Positions 23,902 to 31,462 of a stretch of DNA of 64,000 nucleotides are shown here, one piece after another; within the stretch, counting starts at the first letter, position 1; every line of letters begins with the position of its first letter. This stretch comes from Thermus caldilimi (GTDB taxonomy: Bacteria; Deinococcota; Deinococci; Deinococcales; Thermaceae), in contig NZ_CP038452.1 of NCBI RefSeq assembly GCF_004684245.1, forward strand, positions 1,846,796 to 1,910,795, in the 5' to 3' direction. The translations under genes and the position numbers were made by a program. Below the pieces are notes generated by a model that worked only from the letters and a program-made list of their open reading frames with translations, did not search any database and was not told the DNA's origin.

Positions 23902-24586
23902 GGTGCTGAAGGTTTTGAGCGGTCTAGTGGTGGCGGCCCCGGTGCTGGCCCAGCACGGGGGACACGGGACGATGGGCGGGGCGGCTCCCGCCGCCTCCCC
24001 GGGCGCGGTGATCCCCGCCAAGCCCATCCCTTGGGAGGACGGCCAGTGCGCCTTCTGCGGCATGCCCATCAAGACCCCAGAGGGGCAGTGGCGGGGGCGC
24101 ACCTTCCCCAAGGGCTTCTTCGAGCAAACCTATTCCCAGATCGCCTTTGAGAAGCCCAGGCCCGCCCCCCATGACCCCAAGCAGGTGGTGGAGGCCCTGC
24201 ACTTTGAGAGCATCGCCTGCATGGTGAACTACGCCTGGGTGCTCGGGATTAGGGACGGGGAAGGGGCCACCTTCTACGTCACCGACCGGGGGGCCTACGA
24301 CCCTGCCCGCCCCCAGGAGAGCGTGCGCCTGGTCCCGGCCCGGGCCGCCACCTATTACTGGGGGGAGAAGATGATGGTGGTGATGAACGCCAAGCTCCTG
24401 GCCTTCGCCAGCGCCAAGGCGGCCCAGGAGTTCGCGGAGAGGAACAAGGCCCAGCACGGCCGCCAGCGTTTTTACAGCTTCCAAACCCTTTGGGACCTGG
24501 CCCCCCTTCCCGAAATGAACCTAGTGGCCCTCCTGGCCCAGCACGCGGGGCTTTTGGGTCCACAAGGAGAAGGACACAGCCACTAA
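23885..24586 (+). CDS. NosL-like copper-binding protein, long form
   Basis: The 233-residue protein starts with a twin-arginine-like signal (NRREVLKVLSGLVVAAPVLA) and a His/Gly/Met-rich linker (HGGHGTMGG). QCAFCGMPI near residue 55 is the NosL Cu(I) site (C-x2-C-x-M form), and FYVTDRGAYD and a tail ending GHSH follow. NosL delivers copper to NosZ or similar proteins. It is longer than typical NosL (about 170-190) and shares the operon with a second, shorter homologue at 25099. Exact family assignment is moderately sure. Confidence 0.82.
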   Translation: MRNRREVLKVLSGLVVAAPVLAQHGGHGTMGGAAPAASPGAVIPAKPIPWEDGQCAFCGMPIKTPEGQWRGRTFPKGFFEQTYSQIAFEKPRPAPHDPKQVVEALHFESIACMVNYAWVLGIRDGEGATFYVTDRGAYDPARPQESVRLVPARAATYYWGEKMMVVMNAKLLAFASAKAAQEFAERNKAQHGRQRFYSFQTLWDLAPLPEMNLVALLAQHAGLLGPQGEGHSH

Positions 24587-24598
24587 GGAGGTGATGCG

Positions 24599-25039
24599 AT
24601 GAGGTGGGTGATCTGGCTTCTAATGCTGACGGGCCTCTGGACCCTGGCACATGAGAGCCGGCAGGTGGGGGAGTACAGGGTGGTCATCGGTTTCTTGCAG
24701 AACCCCGCCTTTGCTGGTTTTCCCAACTCGGTGGACCTCCGGGTTACGAGAGGGGACCAGCCTGTGGAAGGCCTGGAGAAGACCCTTCGGGTAGAACTCA
24801 TAGCCCCTAATGGGGAGAGGATGCTCCTAGAGCTTAGCGAGGCTCATGGTCAGCCCGGTTACTACCGCGGCTGGTTTATCCCTGGGGTTCCGGGGAACTA
24901 CCAGTTCCGCATTTTTGGGAAGATAGGCGACTTGGAGGTGGACGAGACCTTCGCTAGGTTCTACCATAGCAAGCAGGCGGTGCTGGACCCCAAGGAGTAC
25001 ACATTGCCGAAGCCAGCCAGCCACGGGTCTAGCCACTAG
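24599..25039 (+). CDS. Small secreted protein, YtkA/FixH-like
   Basis: The 146-residue protein has a signal peptide (MRWVIWLLMLTGLWTLA) and a beta-rich domain: VGEYRVVIGFLQNPAF, LIAPNGERMLLEL, PGYYRGWFIPGVPGNYQFRI. This is like the immunoglobulin-like YtkA/FixH proteins seen in copper and oxidase gene sets. It ends HGSSH. Codon use is less GC-biased than in its neighbours (for example CTA ATG, GGT TTT), which may mark later acquisition. It starts 12 bp after the NosL-like gene. Confidence 0.7.
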   Translation: MRWVIWLLMLTGLWTLAHESRQVGEYRVVIGFLQNPAFAGFPNSVDLRVTRGDQPVEGLEKTLRVELIAPNGERMLLELSEAHGQPGYYRGWFIPGVPGNYQFRIFGKIGDLEVDETFARFYHSKQAVLDPKEYTLPKPASHGSSH

Positions 25040-25047
25040 GGGTAAGA

Positions 25048-25078
25048 CAGGGGGTCTTGGCCGGAGAAAGACCCCCTG
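25048..25078 (+). other. Strong 11-bp hairpin inside the nos-like operon
   Basis: CAGGGGGTCTT (25048-25058) pairs perfectly with AAGACCCCCTG (25068-25078) across a 9-nt loop. It lies between the YtkA-like gene and the second nosL and has no T tract, so it is more likely an mRNA processing or stability element or a partial attenuator than a full terminator. Confidence 0.6.
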
Positions 25079-25098
25079 GAGAGACACCGAGGGAGGCT

Positions 25099-25608
25099 GT
25101 GAAACTGAACCGGAGAGTCTTTCTTGCTTCCCTTCCTTTTTTCCTAAAGGCCTTGGCGGCTCCTCGAGGCCTAAGGGTAGGGGTGGACGCCTGCCCCTAC
25201 TGCTTCATGACCATCCTGGACGCCCGCCACGCCGCCCAGGCGGTGAACCCCCAGGGGAAGGCCTTCTTCTACGACGACCCCGCCTGCCTCCTGGACCAGC
25301 TGAACGGCTGGGGCGGGCCGAGCCTTACGGCCAAGGAGGTGTACCTGGCGGATTTTGCGGCCAGCACCCGCACGGCCCCTAGATGGATCCCGGCGGAAGG
25401 GGCGGTGCTCTACCACCATCCCAGGATCCGCACCCCCATGGGCTCGGGGCTTCTGGCTTTCGCCAGCCGGGAGGCTTTGGAGGGGCACCTTAAGGAGCGG
25501 CCCGAGCGGGGGGGTGGACGGATCCTCACCTGGGCCCAGGCGCTTAAGGAGGGGGAGAAGCGCCCCTGGGTGCCTGCCGACATCTTTTCCCCTTCCAAGG
25601 CTCCATGA
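25099..25608 (+). CDS. nosL: NosL-family copper-binding protein, short form
   Basis: From GTG 25099 the 169-residue protein starts LNRRVFLASLPFFLKALAAP, a twin-arginine-like signal, followed by DACPYCFMTI (C-x2-C-x-M copper site) and FFYDDPACLLDQL as in NosL. It probably presents Cu(I) to NosD or the client enzyme. An upstream in-frame GTG at 25057 lies inside the 25048-25078 hairpin and would destroy the signal peptide, so I reject it. Its stop overlaps nosY by 4 bp. Confidence 0.83.
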   Translation: MKLNRRVFLASLPFFLKALAAPRGLRVGVDACPYCFMTILDARHAAQAVNPQGKAFFYDDPACLLDQLNGWGGPSLTAKEVYLADFAASTRTAPRWIPAEGAVLYHHPRIRTPMGSGLLAFASREALEGHLKERPERGGGRILTWAQALKEGEKRPWVPADIFSPSKAP

Positions 25609-26354
25609 GCCCCCTTTTCTTCAAGGAGATCACCCGCAACCCCTGGACCTTCGGCCTGTTCCTCCTTCCCTTCCTCCTGGCCCTGGGCTTCCTGGGACGG
25701 GGAGAGGGGGTGGGGCTGGTGGGGCTGTACTCGGGCCTTCTCCTCCTCCTTCCTCCCTTGGTCCTGGCCCTGGGGGTGCCCCTATTGGCCTCGAGGGAGG
25801 AGTGGGCCTTCCTCCTTGGACTTTCCTTGGGGGCCTTCCGGGGCTTCGGCCAGGGGGTCCTGGGGATCTTCCTGGGTCTAGGGCTTCCCCTCATGCCCGG
25901 CCTTCTCCTGGGGGCGGGATTCTTGGGGCTTTCCGGGAAGGCCGCCTTATGGCTTTTGCTTTCCGGCCTTGGCCTCCTGGCCTTCTGGGTGGGCCTTGCC
26001 GCCCTGCTTTCCGCCTTGACCCTGGAGGAAAAGCGGGCCCTGGGCCTGGGGTTTGGCCTTTTCGGCCTCTTGAACATCCTTTATGGACCCCTGGTGGTGG
26101 CCCTGTCGGTGCGCCTTAAGGACTATCCCCTGGAGGGCCTTCTCACCCTGGCCCTGCTTCTCAACCCTCAGGAGATCCACCGGGTGGGGCTCCTGGCCAG
26201 CTTGAAGGCCCCGGTACTTACCGGGCCCCTGGGGTACCTGGTGGCGGAGCGGCTTGGGGAGGTGGGGCCTTGGCTGGGTTTCCTTTACCTGGCCCTTTCA
26301 GGGCTTGTCCTAGCCCTATTGGGCGCCCTGGTCTTTGCCCGTCGGGACCGGTAG
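25605..26354 (+). CDS. nosY: NosY-like ABC transporter permease
   Basis: The 249-residue protein has six membrane helices and an N-terminal FFKEITRNPWTFGLFLLPF typical of NosY-type ABC-2 permeases, with LLASREEWAFLLGLSLG as the loop after helix 2. It pairs with NosF. The overlap with nosL indicates one operon. Confidence 0.85.
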   Translation: MSPLFFKEITRNPWTFGLFLLPFLLALGFLGRGEGVGLVGLYSGLLLLLPPLVLALGVPLLASREEWAFLLGLSLGAFRGFGQGVLGIFLGLGLPLMPGLLLGAGFLGLSGKAALWLLLSGLGLLAFWVGLAALLSALTLEEKRALGLGFGLFGLLNILYGPLVVALSVRLKDYPLEGLLTLALLLNPQEIHRVGLLASLKAPVLTGPLGYLVAERLGEVGPWLGFLYLALSGLVLALLGALVFARRDR

Positions 26355-26362
26355 CATAGGGC

Positions 26363-26812
26363 ATGCGCCTCCGTCTGGCGGCCTTTTTGCTCATCCTTCC
26401 CTTTTTCCTACAGCTTTTGGGCTTTGGGAAGACCCCTTTGGGCGGGGGGCTATGTGGGGAGCTTTTCCTGGTGCAGAACCCCGCCCTGGCCTTCCAGACC
26501 CCGGGGTTCTGGTACGCCCTTCTCTTCATGGGCCTGTTGGCCCTCGAGCTGGGCTACGGCCTCTCCTTGCTCCTCCTGCCCCTTCTGGAGGTGCCCATAG
26601 GCCCGGGCTGGCGGCGCTTGGGGCGGTACCTGGTGGGGGTGATGGGGGGGCTTTTCCTCCTCACCCGCATCACAGGTCTACCCGCCCCGGGGCCCGGGGG
26701 GTGGGTGCTGGAGCGGGCTCCGGTGGACCCCCTTTCCCTGCTCTTGGTGGGCCTTTCCCTGGCAGGGGGTTTCCTCCTGAGGGAGAATGGGGGGCATGGA
26801 GCGACTTCTTGA
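26363..26812 (+). CDS. Hypothetical membrane protein at the end of the nos-like operon
   Basis: I do not recognise this 149-residue protein. It has four hydrophobic helices (LAAFLLILPFFLQLLGF; GFWYALLFMGLLALELGYGL; YLVGVMGGLFLLTRI; LSLLLVGLSLAGGFLL) and one Cys in GGGLCGELF. It starts 8 bp after nosY and probably belongs to the same transcript. A quinol- or copper-related role is possible from context only. Confidence 0.65.
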   Translation: MRLRLAAFLLILPFFLQLLGFGKTPLGGGLCGELFLVQNPALAFQTPGFWYALLFMGLLALELGYGLSLLLLPLLEVPIGPGWRRLGRYLVGVMGGLFLLTRITGLPAPGPGGWVLERAPVDPLSLLLVGLSLAGGFLLRENGGHGATS

Positions 26813-27383
26813 GGTGATGCGCCGCCTCAGGGGCCCTGGGGGCTGCCCCTGGGACCGGGCCCAGACCCATGAAAGCCTCATCCCGTACCTTTTGGAGGAG
26901 GCCAGCGAGGCGGCGGATGCCCTTTTAAGAGGGGATTCCAAGGAGATGGCGGAGGAACTTGGGGATGTGCTTTTGCAGGTGGCCTTTCACAGCGTCATCG
27001 CCGAGGAGGAAGGGCGGTTCTCCTACGAGGACGTGGAAAGCAGCATCGTGGAAAAGCTCATCCGCCGCCACCCCCATGTGTTCGGGGAGGGCACGGCCAA
27101 AACCCCGGAAGAGGTGAAGGCCCGCTGGGAAGAGCTGAAGGCGGAGGAAGGGAAAAAGGAGGAGCCCTGTGGGCTACCCAAGCACCTTCCCACCCTGCTT
27201 CGGGCCTATGAGCTCCAGCGAAAGGGCGTGGATCCGGGAAGCGAGGAGGGCCTGAGGGCGGCCCTGGAGAAAGGGGACCTCGAGGAGGCGCTTTGGAACC
27301 TGGTGGGGCTTTTCGCCAAGAGGGGCCTGGACCCCGAGACCGCCTTAAGAAGGCGCTCCCAGAGCGCCTGCCAGGAGGGCTAG
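26796..27383 (+). CDS. mazG: MazG nucleoside triphosphate pyrophosphohydrolase
   Basis: MazG cleaves NTPs to NMP and pyrophosphate, clearing damaged nucleotides. The 195-residue protein begins MERLLEVMRRLRGPGGCPWDRAQTH and has the metal-binding EEASEAADAL and EELGDVLLQVAFH (ExxE...ExxD). It is one MazG domain with the shortened C-terminal part. The gene overlaps the preceding membrane-protein gene by 17 bp. Confidence 0.93.
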   Translation: MERLLEVMRRLRGPGGCPWDRAQTHESLIPYLLEEASEAADALLRGDSKEMAEELGDVLLQVAFHSVIAEEEGRFSYEDVESSIVEKLIRRHPHVFGEGTAKTPEEVKARWEELKAEEGKKEEPCGLPKHLPTLLRAYELQRKGVDPGSEEGLRAALEKGDLEEALWNLVGLFAKRGLDPETALRRRSQSACQEG

Positions 27384-27883
27384 CCCTTCCCGAGGGCTTC
27401 CGCCTGGCGGCGGTGGCCGTGCCCCTTCTTGGGGAAAGCCTCCTTTTCACCCTAAGGAGTCCTCACCTTCCCACCCACGCCGGGCAGATCAGCTTCCCGG
27501 GAGGAGCGGTGGAACCGGGGGAAACCCCCTTGGAGGCCGCCCTGCGGGAGGCCGCGGAGGAGGTGGGCCTTTTGGGGGTGGAGCCCCTGGGGTACCTTGC
27601 CCCAGTGCTTTCCCCTCAGGGTTTCCTGGTCCAGCCGGTGGTGGTTTTCCGGGAGGATCTTCCTCCCCTAAGGCCTAATCCCCTCGAGGTGGCCGAGGTC
27701 TTCCTGGCCCCATTAGAGGAGCTTCTCCAAGTAAACCCCTGGAGCGAGGTGCGTCTGGGCCGCACCGTCTGGCATTTTCCCTGGCGGGGGGTGGACATCT
27801 GGGGGGTGACGGGGAATATCCTTAAGGAGTTCCTGGAGGTGTGGCGTGAAGCGAGTGGGGATTCTTCTGGCGGACCTTTTTGA
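27293..27883 (+). CDS. Nudix hydrolase, CoA pyrophosphatase type
   Basis: The protein has the UPF0035 motif LLFTLRSPHLPTHAGQISF followed by the Nudix box PGGAVEPGETPLEAALREAA EEVGL, the combination seen in CoA/NADH pyrophosphatases. It would split CoA into phosphopantetheine and ADP. The start is unsure: TTG 27293 is the only standard start before the conserved domain and overlaps mazG by 91 bp; a CTG start near 27370 is possible. Confidence 0.85.
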   Translation: MEPGGAFRQEGPGPRDRLKKALPERLPGGLALPEGFRLAAVAVPLLGESLLFTLRSPHLPTHAGQISFPGGAVEPGETPLEAALREAAEEVGLLGVEPLGYLAPVLSPQGFLVQPVVVFREDLPPLRPNPLEVAEVFLAPLEELLQVNPWSEVRLGRTVWHFPWRGVDIWGVTGNILKEFLEVWREASGDSSGGPF

Positions 27884-28349
27884 CGAGCGGGAGTTCCTGT
27901 ACCCGTACTACCGGGTGCAGGAGGCGGGGTATACTCCGGTGGTCATCGGTTCTGAGGCCCGGGAGTACAGGGCCAAGTCGGGTTTTTCCTGGAAGGCGGA
28001 GGTAAGCGCCCGGGAGGCACCGGGGCTGGCGGGCCTCCTCATTCCCGGAGGCTTCGCCCCCGACTACCTGAGAAGAAGCCCTGAGGTGCTGGCCCTGGTG
28101 CGCCGGGTGGCGGAAGAGGGAAGGCCCATCGGGGCCATCTGCCATGCGGGCTGGGTTCTCATCAGCGCCGGGCTGGTGCGAGGCAGGCGGGTCACGGGGT
28201 TTTCCTCCATCCGGGACGACCTGGAGAACGCCGGGGGGCTTTACCAAGAGGCTGGGGTGGTGGTGGATGGAAACCTGGTGACCGCCCAAGGGCCCAAGGA
28301 CCTGCCCGGGTTCGTCCTGGCCTTTTTGGAGCTTTTGGCTAAGGGGTGA
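27846..28349 (+). CDS. DJ-1/PfpI family protein
   Basis: The 167-residue protein has the class I amidotransferase-like fold of the DJ-1/PfpI family: KRVGILLADLFDEREFLYPYYR at the start with the conserved Glu, and the nucleophile Cys in IGAICHAGWVLISAG near residue 101. Members act as intracellular proteases, glyoxalases or stress chaperones. The start GTG 27846 overlaps the Nudix gene by 38 bp. Confidence 0.9.
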   Translation: MKRVGILLADLFDEREFLYPYYRVQEAGYTPVVIGSEAREYRAKSGFSWKAEVSAREAPGLAGLLIPGGFAPDYLRRSPEVLALVRRVAEEGRPIGAICHAGWVLISAGLVRGRRVTGFSSIRDDLENAGGLYQEAGVVVDGNLVTAQGPKDLPGFVLAFLELLAKG

Positions 28350-29085
28350 ACCGGGTTCCCCTCTCCCCTTGCAAAACCCCGGCCACGACTCCCCTTTCCC
28401 CCCGGGCGATGGCGGCCCAGGGGGCACCTGCCCTAAGGGCGCTTAAGGCCGCTTCCACCTTGGGGATCATGCCCCCCTGGATCACCCCTTGGGCCTTCAG
28501 GTCGTCCACTTCCTTCGGCGTGAGGTGGGGGAAGCGGGTGGCGGGATCCTTGGGGTCCCTTAAGACCCCGGGCACATCCGTGAGGAAAAGGGCAGGCCAC
28601 CCCAAGGCCCCGGCCACCGCTCCGGCGGCGGTGTCGGCGTTCACGTTCAAGGGGCCCTCCTCGTCCAGGGCGATGGGGGCGAGGAGGGGGGTGTAGCCCT
28701 TTTCCAGGAGGTCCAGGAGCAAGCCCACTTCCACCCCCACCACCTCCCCCACCCGGCCCAGGTGGGGTAGGGCCTTTCCCTGTAGGCCCAGGGCATCCCG
28801 GCCGGAAAGGGAAAGGGTCCTGCGCCCTCTTCGGGAAAGCCCCTCCGCCAGGCGCTTCCCCGTGAGGCACAGGCTCATCTCCACCACCTCCATGTGCTCA
28901 GGGGGCGTTACCCGCAGGCCTCCCTCAAAGCGGCTTTCCAGACCCAGGCGGGTAAGCCAGGCCCCGATCTCCGGCCCGCCCCCGTGCACCAGGACCAGGG
29001 GGCCGGGGTAGCTGGCGAGTTCGTCCAGCAGGGTTTCGGCACCCCTTAGGCTTCCCCCCACCTTCACCAACAAGGGTTCACTCAA
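28339..29085 (-). CDS. argB: Acetylglutamate kinase
   Basis: ArgB phosphorylates N-acetylglutamate in arginine synthesis. The 248-residue protein starts LLVKVGGSLRG, then LVLVHGGGPEIGAWL near residue 31, and NVNADTAAGAVAGAL near 148 and QGGMIPKVEAALSAL near 200, all amino-acid-kinase motifs. It lacks the extra N-terminal helix that makes some enzymes arginine-sensitive. It could also act in the related LysW pathway of Thermus lysine synthesis, but it is unlike the LysZ sequence I remember. It overlaps the hypothetical gene upstream by 8 bp. Confidence 0.88.
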   Translation of the reverse strand: MSEPLLVKVGGSLRGAETLLDELASYPGPLVLVHGGGPEIGAWLTRLGLESRFEGGLRVTPPEHMEVVEMSLCLTGKRLAEGLSRRGRRTLSLSGRDALGLQGKALPHLGRVGEVVGVEVGLLLDLLEKGYTPLLAPIALDEEGPLNVNADTAAGAVAGALGWPALFLTDVPGVLRDPKDPATRFPHLTPKEVDDLKAQGVIQGGMIPKVEAALSALRAGAPWAAIARGERGVVAGVLQGERGTRFTP

Positions 29086-29569
29086 GGTAGATCACCTCCT
29101 CGGGCAGGTCCCCTTCCTCCTCGGCCTCCAGGAGGTCCAAAAAGCCCAAGGCGGCGTGGTCGGGGTGGAGGCCGAAATGGGCCGCTAGGGCCTGCACTGC
29201 GCTTACCGGGGGCATGCCGCTGGCCTTCTTTAGCAGGGGCATCAGCTCCGAAGGGGCCATAAGCCTTTCCCCTAGCTCCGCTCCCTGGGCCAGCTCCGCC
29301 TGGACCTTTCCCCCTTCGGCCAGGAGAAAAAGAAGCTCCTCCTCCGCCAGGACCAGGAAGGCCAGGGCCTTCCCCAGTTGGGAAAGTTCCTCCAGGAAGG
29401 CCCGGATGGCCTGGGGGTCCTCCTGGGCCTCGAGGGCCTCGTGGTAGAGGCTCACCCAGGGAGGATCCGGAACCAGGTAGACCCCGGCCCCCAGGGTTTT
29501 GCCCTGAGCCCAGGCCGGCACCCTTTCCAGCGGGGCCTCCACGTGGAGGGAGAGAAAGCTCCGCACCAA
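29078..29569 (-). CDS. Hypothetical acidic protein upstream of argB
   Basis: I do not recognise this 163-residue, acidic, mostly helical protein (LEALEAQEDPQAIRAFLEEL; PSELMPLLKKASGMPPVSAVQALAAHFGLHPD; ending LPEEVIYLE). It has no membrane segment or catalytic motif that I can name. It is translated just ahead of argB with an 8-bp overlap and diverges from dnaX. Confidence 0.7.
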   Translation of the reverse strand: MVRSFLSLHVEAPLERVPAWAQGKTLGAGVYLVPDPPWVSLYHEALEAQEDPQAIRAFLEELSQLGKALAFLVLAEEELLFLLAEGGKVQAELAQGAELGERLMAPSELMPLLKKASGMPPVSAVQALAAHFGLHPDHAALGFLDLLEAEEEGDLPEEVIYLE

Positions 29570-29573
29570 GCCC

Positions 29574-29579
29574 TATACT
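29574..29579 (+). promoter_or_regulatory. -10 box (TATACT) of dnaX, leaderless
   Basis: TATACT lies 13 bp before the GTG start codon of dnaX at 29587, so the transcript should begin with the start codon itself. Confidence 0.4.
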
Positions 29580-29586
29580 AGCCCTT

Positions 29587-31455
29587 GTGAGCGCCCTTTA
29601 CCGCCGGGTCCGCCCCCTCACCTTTGAGGAGCTGGTGGGCCAGGAGCATGTGAAGGAGCCCCTGGTGCGGGCCATCCGGGAAGGACGCCTCGCCCAGGCC
29701 TACCTCTTTTCCGGCCCGCGGGGGGTGGGGAAGACCACCACCGCAAGGCTCTTGGCCATGGCCGTGGGGTGCCAGGGGGCGGAGCGCCCTTGCGGGGTTT
29801 GCGCCCACTGCCAGGCGGTGCAAAAGGGAGCCCACCCCGATGTGGTGGAGATCGACGCCGCCAGCAACAACTCGGTGGAGGACGTGCGGGAGCTTAGGGA
29901 GAGGATCCTCCTCGCCCCCCTTTCCGCCCCCAGGAAGGTCTTCATCCTGGACGAGGCCCACATGCTCTCCAAAAGCGCCTTCAACGCCCTCCTCAAGACC
30001 CTGGAGGAGCCTCCGCCCCACGTGCTCTTCGTCTTCGCCACCACCGAGCCCGAAAGGATGCCCCCCACCATCCTTTCCCGAACCCAGCACTACCGCTTCC
30101 GCCGCCTCACGGAGGAGGAGATCGCCTTTAAGCTCCAACGCATCCTCCAGGAGATGGGGAGGGAGGCGGAGGAGGACGCCCTTCTCCTGGTGGCAAGGCT
30201 TTCGGACGGGGCGCTTAGGGATGCGGAAAGCCTTTTGGACCGCCTGCTTCTCCTGGAAGGTCCCTTGACCCGAAAGCAGGTGGAGGAGGCCTTAGGCCTT
30301 CCGCCCAGCGAGGCGCTTTCCCGCCTGGCCCGGGGCCTGGCCCAGGGGGACCTTAAGGAAGTGCTCTCGGAGGCTCGGGGGCTTTACGCCAAGGGCTTCG
30401 CCCCAAGGAGCCTGGTGGGAGGGCTCATGGAGGTGCTCCGGGAAGCCCTATACGCCGCCCACGGCCTGCCGGGGGAGGGCCTCGAGGCTCCTCCCGAAGC
30501 CTTACTGGAAGCCCTCACCGCCTTGGACGAGGCCACGGAGCGCCTTGCCAAGCGCTCGGACCTCCTGGCCCTGGAGGCAGCCCTGTTGCAGGCGGCCAGG
30601 GTTTTCCCGGCGGCCCCCTTGTTCCAGCCGGGCAAGGGGGAGGTTCAGCCCGCGGTCAGCCCTCCCTCCGGGGAAGGGGTGCGGGCCGAGGCGGCTTTGC
30701 CTGAAGAGCCGGCCCATTTGCGTGGGCAAGGGGCTTCCCAGGAAGACCTGCCCGAGTTCCATCCCACCAAGCCCCTGGTGCCGTCGGGTGCCAAGGAAAC
30801 AGGCCCTTCCAGGGAGATGGTGGGGGCGGACCTGGCCGGGAGGTGGTGGGTGTTCCTGGAGGCCCTGAAGCCCACCCTGAGGGCCTTCCTCCGGGAGGCC
30901 CGGCCGGGCTTGGAAGAAGGGCGCTTGGTGCTTCGCTTCCCCGAGAGCAAGGCCTTCCACCACAAGCGGGCTGAGGACCAAAGGGCCACCCTTCTCCCCC
31001 TGGTGCGGGCCCACTTCGGGGTCGAGGAGGTGGTCTTTCTCCTGGAAAAAAAAAGCCCAGACCCTAGGCCTCCTTCCCGGAACCTTCCTTTGCCCGGGGA
31101 AAAACGTGGGCGTGGGGAAGAGCCCAAGGCCGCCGAGCCCGCTTCCCCAGCCCTGCCCCATGGGAGTGTCCAGGAGGCCAGGGGTTTTCCTGGAGGGGAG
31201 GAGGAGCTGTGGGAGGCCTTGCCCGAGCCAGCCGAAAGGCCGCCTTCCGCGGAAGCTCCTTGGCGAGGGGAGGAAGACCCCTTCGGCCAAGACGCCATGG
31301 CGGAGGAACCCATAGGGCTTCCTGAGGATCCCAACCGGCGCCTGGCGGAGATCACCCGGCTCTTGGGGGCGCGGGTTCTATGGGTGCGCAGACCCAAGCT
31401 TCCCGAGGCCGAGGAGCCGCTGAGCGAAGACGACATAGGGGGTACTGGTATATAA
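29587..31455 (+). CDS. dnaX: DNA polymerase III tau/gamma subunit with programmed slippage
   Basis: DnaX is the clamp-loader ATPase. The 622-residue tau has Walker A GPRGVGKTTTARLLA near residue 40, a zinc module (RPCGVCAHC), DEAHMLSKSAFNALLKTLEE and the sensor SRTQHYRFRRL. The C-terminal 130 residues are rich in Pro/Glu. At 31046-31054 nine A in a row follow GG; adding one A at transcription gives ...EKKKPRP then TAG, a gamma form of about 493 residues. This is the known mechanism in T. thermophilus, whose tau (529) is clearly shorter. The start is GTG 29587. Confidence 0.95.
   Translation: MSALYRRVRPLTFEELVGQEHVKEPLVRAIREGRLAQAYLFSGPRGVGKTTTARLLAMAVGCQGAERPCGVCAHCQAVQKGAHPDVVEIDAASNNSVEDVRELRERILLAPLSAPRKVFILDEAHMLSKSAFNALLKTLEEPPPHVLFVFATTEPERMPPTILSRTQHYRFRRLTEEEIAFKLQRILQEMGREAEEDALLLVARLSDGALRDAESLLDRLLLLEGPLTRKQVEEALGLPPSEALSRLARGLAQGDLKEVLSEARGLYAKGFAPRSLVGGLMEVLREALYAAHGLPGEGLEAPPEALLEALTALDEATERLAKRSDLLALEAALLQAARVFPAAPLFQPGKGEVQPAVSPPSGEGVRAEAALPEEPAHLRGQGASQEDLPEFHPTKPLVPSGAKETGPSREMVGADLAGRWWVFLEALKPTLRAFLREARPGLEEGRLVLRFPESKAFHHKRAEDQRATLLPLVRAHFGVEEVVFLLEKKSPDPRPPSRNLPLPGEKRGRGEEPKAAEPASPALPHGSVQEARGFPGGEEELWEALPEPAERPPSAEAPWRGEEDPFGQDAMAEEPIGLPEDPNRRLAEITRLLGARVLWVRRPKLPEAEEPLSEDDIGGTGI
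31046..31054 (+). other. A9 transcriptional-slippage tract in dnaX
   Basis: GGAAAAAAAAAGC: nine A following codon 486. The zero frame reads E-K-K-S; an extra A gives E-K-K-K-P-R-P-stop, and a lost A gives a frame open to a TAG near 31315. RNA polymerase slippage on this run is the established route to gamma in Thermus. Confidence 0.85.
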
Positions 31456-31456
31456 T
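31451..31456 (+). promoter_or_regulatory. -10 box (TATAAT) of the CsoR-family gene
   Basis: A perfect TATAAT overlaps the end of dnaX and lies 12 bp before ATG 31463. It is flanked by GGGGG and CCCCC runs (GGGGGTAC...ATGCCCCC), which may be part of an autoregulatory site. Confidence 0.5.
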
Positions 31457-31462
31457 GCCCCC

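Noticed and set aside
25057-25098. Earlier GTG start for the short nosL
   Set aside because: It falls in the 25048-25078 hairpin and puts charged residues ahead of a clear twin-arginine-like signal peptide.
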